Shown: positions 17,878 to 29,800 of the stretch, piece by piece
Layout: the number at the start of each line of letters is the position of its first letter
Numbering within the stretch: the first letter of the stretch is position 1
NCBI GenBank assembly: GCA_964017195.1
Contig: OZ024891.1
Span: 5,079,494 to 5,143,493 of the forward strand
Origin: Siderastrea radians
Lineage: Eukaryota > Cnidaria > Anthozoa > Scleractinia > Rhizangiidae
Length of the DNA: 64,000 nucleotides
Reading direction: 5' to 3'
Translations under genes and position numbers: made by a program
The notes under the pieces: generated by a model
Seen by the model: only the letters and a program-made list of their open reading frames with translations
What the model was told of the DNA's origin: nothing
The model's database searches: none

Positions 17878-20800
17878 CTGCAACGAAACAAAGATAAATA
17901 CAATCAATGTCAAGAATTTTTAATTTGATTAACATTAAATTTCACTTAAAAACTTTCGTGACATTTCAAGGACGTCAATATTTAATGTAGCTTCTCTTGC
18001 AATGTAGCTTCTCCAGATCTGAATTGTTAATTTGCTGATGTTGTAACTTTCGATACGTCTTTTATCGATCGAATAAAGATGATGATGATGATGATGATTA
18101 TTATTAGATAAACAGATAAACAAACAATTGATATCAAATATGAGTATTGTTTTAAATCACTTACGCTTTCTTCTGCCGACGCGGGGTTTCCCATTTGGCG
18201 AACTTGAACTCTTAGCGGAGGAGTCACCTCGATTACTGTTCCCTGAAGAGAATAAAGAGTGGAAACTTAACCAAGAGTTCATAAAAATAACACAGACCGA
18301 TTAGGGACGACTAAAATTCGGCGCACGTTTCACAGATTGCTGGATAAAATAATTAATAAAATATCACATGGTGTACTATTTTTTGAGGAATTACTATTAT
18401 GATTATGATTATGATTATGATTATGATTATGATTATGGTTATGATTATGATTATGATTATGATTATGATTATGATTATGATTATTATTATTATTATTTTC
18501 TTGGAACTCACCATCCTTTGCCTCCTCTGTCCCGGAATCTGTTGAGCTAGAGCTGTTTCGTCTGCGTGCCACTGGGGAATCGCATCCTCTCTGTGAAGGT
18601 GACCCGCCATTGACGTAGGGGGAAGCTGGCGGGGACGGAGACATTCTCTCTTCCTTTAGTTCCTTGTAATCCACATCACTGTCTGCACAGGATTTCGGGG
18701 AGAGGTTCCCAGGGAATGGCACTTGAAGTTCGGCTGGTGATGGTCTTAGGGGCGGGGGCCCACCGTTCATAGGTACTTTGCTGTGCGGTGCAACCGAACC
18801 CGGCTCTAGTTTGGGTTTCTTAGCATCCGGTGGTGAAAGTCCGTTCTCGACAGGAGTGCCGGCAGAAAATGGCTCATCGTAAAGCCCGCCTCGCGTCACA
18901 CGCTCTTCTGGAGACACTTTCTTAGATGGTGAAGACAAAACATCAAGCATCGCCTCGTTTTGCGCGAATAAACTGGCAGCAAACGACAGCGTCTGTAGTG
19001 GCGTCCTCGGGAAGTTTTCCATGGGACTCTTTGGGGACGGTAGATCGGGCGATTTGATCAGAGGGGGAACCGGAGGAAGGTCGCGGTTCCGCTGTAGCTC
19101 CGGTAGGCCCCGCTGAGGTTGGCAGGGATGAGTAAAACCGTTGATCGGTGGAGGGACACAGGGCGGAAAACATCCGTTTGGCGGCCACAGACGGGAAGCG
19201 CAGAAGCCATTTGCTGTAGGGCTCTGCTGTGCCGTTTGCTGGGATGGATATCTGGGAAAACTCAGTGCTGCAAGGAAAATAACAGAAGCACTGTTTCAAC
19301 AGAGGCGGCTCAAAACAATTGTTATTAGATGGGTAAAACTAGTCGCAAGATGAAAAACAGTATTCTGCTTGTTTGCCTAAGCTGTACGTTCCACCAAGAT
19401 GGGCAGCGTTACAAACTGATTTCCTTGTTTGCGTGTTTTCGAAACAAAAGTTTAAAGAAAACTGTTTTGTGTAAATGAGAATCTTTTGTTTCGTTGTGCC
19501 TAGACTACAATTTTGGTCGAACTTTTCAGAAAAAGGCGCTTGTCAATTAGACCGTCCACACTACTTAAAAATAGCAAAAGAGTCATGATAATGCTGACGT
19601 CTGCGAATAAGTATTAGAGTTTGGGGAAAACTGTAGTCTGTTTTAAATTCTGATTTTCTTACTTTAATATAGGTATAGGAAGTAAAAAGTTACGAAATGA
19701 CCGTTTTCACTTTTTCACCCGAACATAAGTTAAGTACGACCATTATGAGGGAGGGGAGGGGAGAGGAGGGGTGTTAAAATACAGAGGCTACTTACTCGGT
19801 TGGGGTCCTGACAGCAGACTACCGACCCCTGCGGAAGTCACGTGATTCTTGGAGGGAGCTGACGAAAACAACGAAGAGTTAACTTGTGTGCATTAAATAC
19901 AGAGCAAAAGTATGATGCTGTAAAGGTGATCCTAGGAATGGCATTCAAATGAAAGCTATGTAGACTCACTTTGCTCCCATCTTACTGCTCAATTATTCTT
20001 CTACGTGCTTATATGAGGGTAGCAAAGGGGGGAGGCGGTGATCTCGTTTCAAGCTTTTTTTTTATATCAACTTCACGCGTCACGCATACTTTCAATGTAC
20101 CAGAAGAGAATTCACGTGTCACATTAATTCCTAAATTCACAAATCACGTTTTTCTTCTACTTACGTTCACGCGTCACGCATAAAACCTTTGCTACTCATC
20201 ACGTAAATAGTAATTTACATATCTCCTAAAGGGACGGACTATGAAAAAGCGGCCTCAGAATGTGCTAAACGTCTAAAATCTTAAAGGCTTTTTTTTTAAG
20301 ATACACAATCGTGATATAAAGCCACTCCCTCCTCTCATATGTTCGTTTATTTCATTCGCGATTCGTAAAAATCTTCGTGAAGTAGCTTCCACGACCTTCT
20401 AAGAAAGACTAGCGAAGAGCTATCAACGGCCTAAATTGCTTTGTTAGTTAACAAACGAAGAATCTCGAAAGCAAACAGCTAGCGAGGGCTAGGCCTCATT
20501 TGACAACGCTCCAGTTGCCTAAGTAATAGTTTGTCAATTTGCACATTAGCACGTGTATTTATGGCAAATTATCAACTTACCAAAGGCATTTGATGAGGTT
20601 GAGGTTGGAAATGATGCGTCTTTTTCGAATTCGTCACTACCGCTCTCTACTGAAAAGAAAGAACGCAACCATAAGTTCGAGATGTTGCAAATGAATGCAG
20701 CAGGGAAAACGACCTTTGATTCGCGACGACCTTTTCGATATTCCACAATATTCTACGGTACAAATTTAGCAACACTAATTGGAATATTTAGTAGCGAAAG

Positions 20801-23800
20801 GACGAATGGGAAGGACGAAGATTCTAGGAAAATTGGAAAAAACATCATAACGGTGGAAGATAAATCCCTTTTGTTGAACTTTTGACATAAACTGCAAATG
20901 TTTCAACAGATTTAACATCAAGCTACACGAAAGTTGATGAGCAAGCAGCGGCAAGCGAAAGCCACAAGCTTTAGGGCATAACTTCAGAATAACCACAACC
21001 CTTTAGGAACCCGTTGGTTCGTTGACCCGTCACGTATTTGTCCTTAACCAATAATGTGCTTTCGTTTGTCACGCAAAATGTCACCTCAAATTGGATTTCA
21101 AGTATGCCGTGACAAGATTTAGAGTGACATTCGAGTGTTGCTCGACCCAACCAAGACCTTAAGACTCTCTCCACGAAGATTTTTCGCACTTTTGTCCCTT
21201 GAAACTCACATCGTTGCAAACCACATAAAAGCTCATTGATTTTAAGTAGAGAGGTGTCAAATAAACTGGCCCTGAAGCAAACATTATTCATTCATGAAAA
21301 CTCTTTGAAAGTGCCGCTTAGTTAATAACTTAGGGGGGCAGACACTTTTTGCCAAGGAAGCGCTCCCAGAAGAAAACTTTTTATTCTTTTTCGCAAAGGT
21401 TTCCTTGATTACAGTATATATATATTAAAGGACATTTCTCTGAGCATCAAACTTTGTGAAAAACAAACTGCAAATTGCAGTTACCAATGTCAAATGAATG
21501 AATATATAACAAGTGATATGGCATATCAGCATTACGATGAAAATTTCGTTCACCAATCTAAGTTATTATTATGCCAGTTCTGGAAAAAGGCAGCCGAAGA
21601 AGTGGCAAAAAAAGTGTATTCAAACTAAGAGCCTCCCGAAAAAGATGCATTATGCACCCTAGCTACTCCAAACCCGGGTATTTTAGGAAACAAGCCAGAA
21701 AGTATAGGGGCATATTAAATATATACGTGCTTAGTTTTATAATATTCAAGACAGGTTTCGATTATGGGCATTCTTGAAGTTCAGATAGTATTTTAATAAA
21801 TGTTTTTACAAGAAATAATTACACTTGTTCCGCCTCAAGCAGGTGTATGTTTTATTGAAATCCATGGAAATGGCCATATTTGTCCACAACTGAAAGAAAG
21901 TCAATTGTGTTCCAAAATTTTCGAGAGGTGCACACTGCATTTGACATGTTTCTTTGGGAATTGATTTTTGAGACTTTTTCAAGATAACTTTCCTCAATAC
22001 ATCAACAGTAATGGGCTCCTGACATCAAAGCATATCACAAAACTTACATCCTCTCAAAAACCATTTTCAAAACAGACTGCTTGTATAGAATTTTATACAT
22101 TATTTCTTTTTCTCATACTTATTCTTAGTGGACCTCTACATCTAACAACTAAATGCCATTGCAAAAATTCACTTGAAAAACTGGAGAAATAACCATGGAA
22201 ATTAGAGACCCCAAATGAATAAAGAAAAATCTTTGTGATGCAAAAATTGCTTTCAAAAATGCTAAGCTTCTTTCGCTTTGTATAACGGTTTTGAGTAGCT
22301 TAAAATATGTGAGAGCTTTTGTTAATTATAAGCTCGCGTTCAGTGATCCTTTATTGTAAAAGCTATATATATACATTAGAAAGGCAATGATAAGAAATTG
22401 GGAAGCAAATTTTTAATTCGACATTTTCTGAAGGTCAGTTTCCTTTGTGTGATTCTATTACAAAAGGATTTTTTTTTCAAGTGGCTCACATTCGACTCCA
22501 AAACATTACTGGAAAAGCGCCATCACTGCTTAAATCAACAAATCAGCAAACTGCAAACGACGAAATATTAGCAGTGTCTACAAGCAGAAAGGAAAACGAA
22601 AGTTAAATATAACATTTTTGGTGGGATAAATTTTCTTTGGTTTACAAACGAGAACCTTTTAAATTTGATTGTTCACCACTGTTAAGTTTACAGGACATCA
22701 TTATATTCGCACTGAAATGAGTCTTAAATATTTTATCACCTCAAACTCTTCTTCCTGAATCCTGAATATTTAGAGAGGCAGAATATTACATTTGAATTCT
22801 GCATAACATCCACAAACTTGTTTATATCGTGTGGTATTTTAATATATTTTTTTTCACAATGCAAACCTTAATCTCTAAGCTCCGGACTACCCAGTAAAAC
22901 GTTTTAAAATGCTGAAACTGCAATTTTCGACATTTAAGTAATAACTTTCTGTACAAGAGGAAGTGTTTTCTGTTTATTTCTCGCAAAGTGCGAGCCGTTG
23001 GCCATCTGATAATTAGCGTTTGTCAGTGAAGTGTCGGTTTTGCAGGTCCATTGACAATCATCCCCAAAACATATTGCCAATAAATGATTATTCCTGGATT
23101 GGTAGACGGTAATTGTAGCCAGAAACACGAGAAATTCGAAGAAAAAGCTTCTATTTACAAACTTGGTTTATAATGCGAAGCGATTGAGAAATTTATGCAA
23201 ATAAAAGTCAAAGTCCATTATTATGCTCTTATCACCCCGTGAATCTTCCCTGCCAAGGATTTCTTACATTTAACAATAAAAACTAGGAACAAAACGCTAT
23301 CCCCAATGCAAAATGAATAAGAGTATCTTTATCTGTCGAAAAACTATTGGACCAGGTGCGGTAACTTAGGAACTACAAGCAAGTAGCGAAGGTCTGTTAC
23401 ATAAATAATTACTCGCCCAAACCAAGTGGAAGCTATCGCCTTTGTGGTTTCAACACAAAGAAACTACAAAATACCCAAAGCGAAAACAAGCAAAGTCAGT
23501 TAACTAAGATCATTTAACCATAATGAGTACGACTAACTTAAAAGCAAACAAAGGACGGTCCGCTTTTAATACGCTCCCGGAAGAAGCTTCGAGAGAGCTG
23601 TTTTTGCTCCCGGAAATATTTAACCTGGAACGCTGACTCGCTACGTGACAATTTTTTTTTTTCAAAAAGCCAGCTTACCTCTTTCTTCCTTTTGTGGGAT
23701 ACTGGAATATTCATCTTCAGGGAGTGAATCTAAAAAGGAAGAAGACAGGGTTGAAAATTGCCATAGTTTACCGAGAAATACGGAATTTTTGTACTGTCTT

Positions 23801-26800
23801 TGCGTGCTTGTCGTTGTGGCTCATTTCAATGCCGAGAGAATTGAAACCATAGTGCCCCGCAACGCGAAAAGCAATGAAAGCATTCACAATAAAACAGTTT
23901 GGTCGCGGTGTACATAAACCTTCCTTAAAAGTTATTGCAATTAACAAAAGATCGGCATTTTAGTAAACTACTTTGCGCTGATAAACGCAAGCTACTGCAC
24001 GGAGTCGTGGAAACGAGGTTGAAAATATTTCGAGCTGATGATCCTCTGGCATGATGTTTTGTCGATACAGACCGCCCGACATAGAAACCTAAACATGGTT
24101 ACATATGAAATTCCCTAATTCGTCACTAAACCTTCATCTTAGAAGATTATTAGCCCTTAAGAAACAATAAAAGCCTTTGTATCATTCAACTTTTTTGAAA
24201 CGCTTCCCAGTAAAAGCTAAAAATAGCGATAGACAGCGCTTGCTCTTCGTCTTGGCATCTTCACTGGATATGGCGCGTTTGCGGCGCGGAAACGAACAAC
24301 CTTGCTGGTTTCACTTCTGCGATAAGAAGACCGCAGAAGATGACCCTGTATGGTATAATAACAAACGAATCTTACAATGAACTTAGGCTTGTCAGTTGGA
24401 GCTCGCAACACTAGTGGCTCTGTGTAAACGGAAAGAATTGTACAACGCGAAATCGATGAGGAAGCAAAGCTTTGCTTAGTAAAGTTACATCACAAACTTA
24501 GTTCGCGGCTTCCAAAATCTCATCCTAAACGCAGGCTGGAATCGCTAAGCGAAGTATGAGCGAACAACAAGCTGTAAATTACGATTCTCGCCTTAACACT
24601 TACATCAAACTAAAGTAATGAACGGCGGCTAACAGTAAATATATCATAAAAGTTCAAATTATCGTAGGGCTAGTTCACGCAAACAATCCTTGCTAATACT
24701 CGCCAGATATTATCACTCAGTGTCGACTAGATTTACCTCTTCGTCGACGTCGTTTCTTTTTCTCTTTGCTGAATATCCTCAAAGAGCAGTAATAAGGCAT
24801 TTCCAGGTTTGAACAGTTAGCGGAAAGGTCGCTTATTAGTGAATCAACATGCAGGAGCAAACCACGGACAAACCGATAAATATGCCAGAGGTTACTGCGA
24901 GAAAATTTACAAGGGGGGGGGGGAGGGGAGTCAGGGTATAAGCTATTCACGTTTTGCCGCGCATCAGTAGCAAGAACACTCAAATTTTGCAACACTTGTA
25001 AATCCTTGACAGTTTTAGTTTGGAAAAAAACCAGGATTTTTAGTGTCGTCTGAACAAATTTAGATAAATAAATAGCATCGCAAGAACATTCCCCGAGTAC
25101 TACCCCCTTGGTCAGCGAGGAGATCATTGAGATTCGAATTTCACGTTTGGTATATTTACGTAGAAAGACGTTCAGGGGCATGATTTGCATTTTTAAATAA
25201 GCGTAGCTGTAATTTGTTTCGCCCGAGTAATTTGGATTCAAAAGCGAAGTTTTCATAGTTCCCAAGCGATTATTTCGTATCAAAGAGGTGGATGGAATAA
25301 AGACGAACAAAGTAAAACTTATCCGTGATAGAATAAAGCGATTCAGGTGACACGAAATCAACTAGACCCGGAAGTGTGTCACAGCACAGACTCTGAGCTC
25401 TGTAGCCTTGCGGAAACGAAGGAATGTTGTTCTGCTTGTTTGTTTCAGCTGAACTTTAACAATTACCAGGAGTTTACCGATCTGACGCGGAACAAACGAA
25501 AAGAAAGGCAACAAAACCGATGCAAATTTTGAGCGTAGCTCATTGCGAAAGACGCTAGAAGCATTTGAATATATAATATTTCTCGAAGATTGCAATTTGG
25601 CTCGATTTGTAAATGAAATCAATCCAGGGCGGGTCTAGTACTCCCACGCTTAACTTGACCTATAGTGTCACGTGAGAGCCACTTGCGTCGCGATATACGT
25701 GCTGCTATCGACAAGGAAATAAACCATGCGGAAACTGACTCCTTTGAGCTACTCCGTGGACAGGTGTTTAAAACACAGTCAATCTATTTGCCCCAGTATC
25801 TTTGTCAAGTTACAATTGAACATCTACCTTCGAGATCTACGATTGTTCAATTATAACGCATTTTTTGGCTTTTATACCCTCACTATACTTCGAGCACTCG
25901 ACCAAAGTTCAAATGTATGCGTGCTTTTGGCTTATTCAGAGCAATTAAAATATTTTCAGGATATTTAGCAAAGTTTTGTTTATTGTTTGGAAACTTCATT
26001 TGACAGGCCTTAGAAGATCTGACTCTGAAGTGAATCACGTTGAATTATTGACACAAAATTAATCACAAGGAAACGGAAAAATTGTAAAATTTACGAGGCA
26101 TTTCAAGTATCCTTATGCCTAATTTCCTCCGCAACTTTGACCTTTTGTTACGCCAGTAATTACGCGAGCTGTCAATTCAATCCAATAGCGCGGAGGTAGG
26201 TCTCTTTTCCGATTTGTTCGACTGACGTCAAAGCCATACAATACATGTTTCTCGCATTTTCCCAGCAAAAAAAAAACAAAGTTAGGAAAAATGTTTTCAG
26301 CTTATTGTTTATTATGGCTCGAATACTTAGAATCTCCCGGATCGCCGAACGTGACGCAATACACGCGCGAACAAGAAAAAACTGTTACGCGAAGTTCAAT
26401 TGCGAGGTTTTCCCGCGGCTCACACGCGTTATTTGCTACACGCCTGGATATCGGACCTCACCCGGTCCTGATATTTTGGTGATTCTGCACGCTTCTGTTA
26501 TTGGACCGATGTGTTAGACATGTAGCACGTTTTCAAAGTCAAAATAACGCATTTTAGCTTAGTTTATTTCCTTGAATATCCGGCACTTTGAAAAGCTCAT
26601 CGGATGTAACCCTCTAGCTTTACCTACTTTAACAGTTTAAGAGTAAAACTTCGAGTCACGTATTAAACATGTTTATAGCTTTAAAGTGTATGGATTCAAG
26701 TTCAAATGAAAGCTACTGAGCAGTACTCTCCTGCGGTTTTGTTTATTACGGCGTACATGGCGGTTCTAAGTTTTGAGTTTGTGGGTGAAATCTTAAAGTG

Positions 26801-29800
26801 TGACCAAAGCAGTGTGTCAAATGAAAGCTAAGTACTGAGTAATACTTTCCTGTGCTAACTTATGAGGCTGAGGATTAACATTCAAATGAAAGCTATTGAG
26901 CAGTACTTTCCTGTGGTATTTTTTTTAATATGCTTTACAAGGTGTTTCTGACTTTTGAGTCTGTGAATGAAATCTTGAAGTGTGACCATTTTTTTAAAAA
27001 TGAAAGTTTACTACTAACTGAGCAGTACTTTCATGCGGTGGTGTTCACAAACAAAATTTTACGAACGTTGGCAAGTCAAGACGGTTTTGGGTCTCCGGTT
27101 GAGTGACAGGCACTTTAGATAATTTAACCAATCACATGCAATTGCCTCGACCACTGATGTGATGGTGATCAGTAAATACGACTGCTAAAGCGTTGCTTGG
27201 GTCCAGTTTTGGAAAGTGGCGACCACATTTTTGAAGTGCACTCTCACTGTCAAAACCCCCCATAATTACCTTATCGGAACTCGAGCCTCGCGTATTGACT
27301 TTTATTTTTATCCGCCCTCATTTCTGTTAGTGGGTACATGTCATCGAATACTGTTGTACAGAACGTTGCCGGATGGGTCATCACGCGAAAGGCCAAGATG
27401 GCAGAGCGCCCTTAAACAAGTCTTACTGAAAACGAAGCCCACAACTGACAAACCTAATGTGTTACTCTTTAAATACTAATGCCATACGGTACTATCGTAG
27501 AGCGGTTTTCAACTGAGTGTCGCTAAACCGAAACCAAAGAAATAACCCCAGCCGTTTACAACAATTAAACACAAATTCCCAATGAATCAACCAGGATTAT
27601 AATTAGGGGGAAAACATGACGTGACAGAAGCACCAAGCGCGGGAAAACGCGTGCGACCAAGTCACGATTGGTGTTGGCTTTACTTCTGATTGGTCGAAAA
27701 GCGGCATGCGAGATTTTTTAACCAATCACAGAGCGAGGTAAAGTAAAACCAAAGCAAACGCAGATTACCTTCGACACTCAATTGAAAACCGCTCTATTAT
27801 TATTTGTCACGTCGTTGCTTGCAACGGCCGCATGTAGGCGTTTTTGGCTAGTCAACAAAACGTTCAAAATGTAATGGTTTCACTCACCATTGGAAAGGAA
27901 TGAGGACAAACCAACAAGAAGATCTGAAAAAGAGTAAAAACGCCAGTCGTCACAAACGTGTAATTTTCAGTTGAAAACAAGATGAAGAAACTCGCAAGAA
28001 CTTACCTTGCCTATCAAGATCATCGAGGTCACTGTTGCTTGGGAAAAGGGGACCTGAAGAAGAAAAAAATTCGCTGCGTCAACCCTCGAAATTCAAGTGA
28101 GATTTACCTACTCTGTTCTTCCACAATTAAGAACACTGTTGAGCAGACATCTGACGTGCCATACCCACAAATTTGTACAGGTCACATAACACTAAAGATT
28201 GCCACGGTATAGCAAAAAGTAAGTTGACAATCTGACGGAATAACTTGCCACCAGGTCCAATTTCGTTCCGTCAGTCTTGCTTATGCGGCTATCGTGACTA
28301 AGTTCGTTTCGCGTTCCCAGCGTGAATATTGTATTGCTGGTTTTCACGTGACGTCATAAATTTCTAAAATCATAGATGGCGAGGTCTTCAGATTTTATAT
28401 CCCCACCAGGTTGAAGATGACTTAAAAATATATCTTTTCACAAGTTTTCAGCTCGGTTGCGTCTTTCGTTTTGAAAATACAGAATATTAAATTTCTGGCT
28501 TTTCACCCTACGTGACACCAACACAGCGTCCGTGACAAGGCTTTCTCCTGTGCAAAAAAGGACTCTCCTTGTGCCGGATGTTTAGCAGTTTGGCCAGTTA
28601 AAGCATTAGGAGAGAAATTAATGTGGTTGTATAGTAGTTCACGAGAGAAAAGTAATCGCTGGAAGAGCAGAAGTAAATTCCAGATGTTTTCATTGATTTC
28701 CGGCGGCCATGTTCGTGCCCCTCCGAGGGACACCAACATGGCGTTTCCATACTGAGCTCTACAAATTTCAGTCGAACGTTTCGGCAAATAACTCAACAAC
28801 CGAATACCATACAGATCTGAGACTTGGTGAAGTTGTTTTTTTGTGTATCCTTTATAACATTACAAATTCTTGGCTTCTTTCATCAACTGGTTTTGATTTT
28901 AATATTTTAAGAATTTATAAACGAAACGAAAATCGTATATTGCGGCGTTGCAATTTCTGCCAAAAATTAGAAAAACCCCTTCTAATATTTCAGGATTTAC
29001 TTTAATAATAGATTTCCCGGTCTTTCGAATACAGCAACTGCAAATAAGGCACCCCTTTCGGGCGGACCCTCCTCGTACAGACCACTGTAGGGAGACCCCC
29101 CCGGAAAAACGTACTGACCACTTTTGATTAGTTTGCATACATTAGTCGAGACAGTCAATCAGACTTTAAGAGCTAGAACTACCTTATTCTGACTGATTCT
29201 CGCGAGTACCCAATTTCGTGATTTTCGCGTTTTGAATAAAATCGCGAAAATTTATACTCGCGTAAAAAAGAGCGCGAAAATACCACATTTTAAATGAAAA
29301 AACAGTACATGAATTTTTAATGCTTTGAGTCACAGGCTTGTTGGTAATTGTTCTGAATTAAAAACTGTCACTTTTCCCCTGATTCACTGTTATCTTGAGC
29401 TTGTGAATCGGACAAAATCTCTTTTATTCTGTCTAATTATTTTGTGAAAATTCATTTTTTTGTGAAACGGGGTACTCAGATCAGGGTTTGGGAGATAAAA
29501 TCGAGAAATTAAATACACTTTCATTCCCTTTTTTTTTTGGAATCGGGAAAAGTAATACTCGCGAAATATAGCTCCCGAATTTTCGCGAAATTAAGTACGC
29601 GCGAAAATTAGTAAGAATAAGGTACGAGTTTTCAGCAAACCAACTCTAGCCAGAAGTGAACTTGAGTTGGCTTACTAGATGCTACCGTGTGGCACGAAAT
29701 TTTCGCAGGAACTAATTTTCGTTAATTTCGCGGATTTTCCATCAAATCGCGAAAATTTGATCCTGCAAAAATAAACTCGCGCTAAAAAATAATCCGCGAA

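Noticed and set aside
18368..18550. + strand frame with Tyr-Asp repeats
   Set aside because: Produced by reading the (GATTAT)n microsatellite; antisense to the ETS gene intron.
20546..20746. 66-codon frame extending upstream of the 69-nt ETS exon as another first exon
   Set aside because: The apparent start is GTG rather than ATG, and a good acceptor (CTTTCTTTTCAG) precedes the exon.
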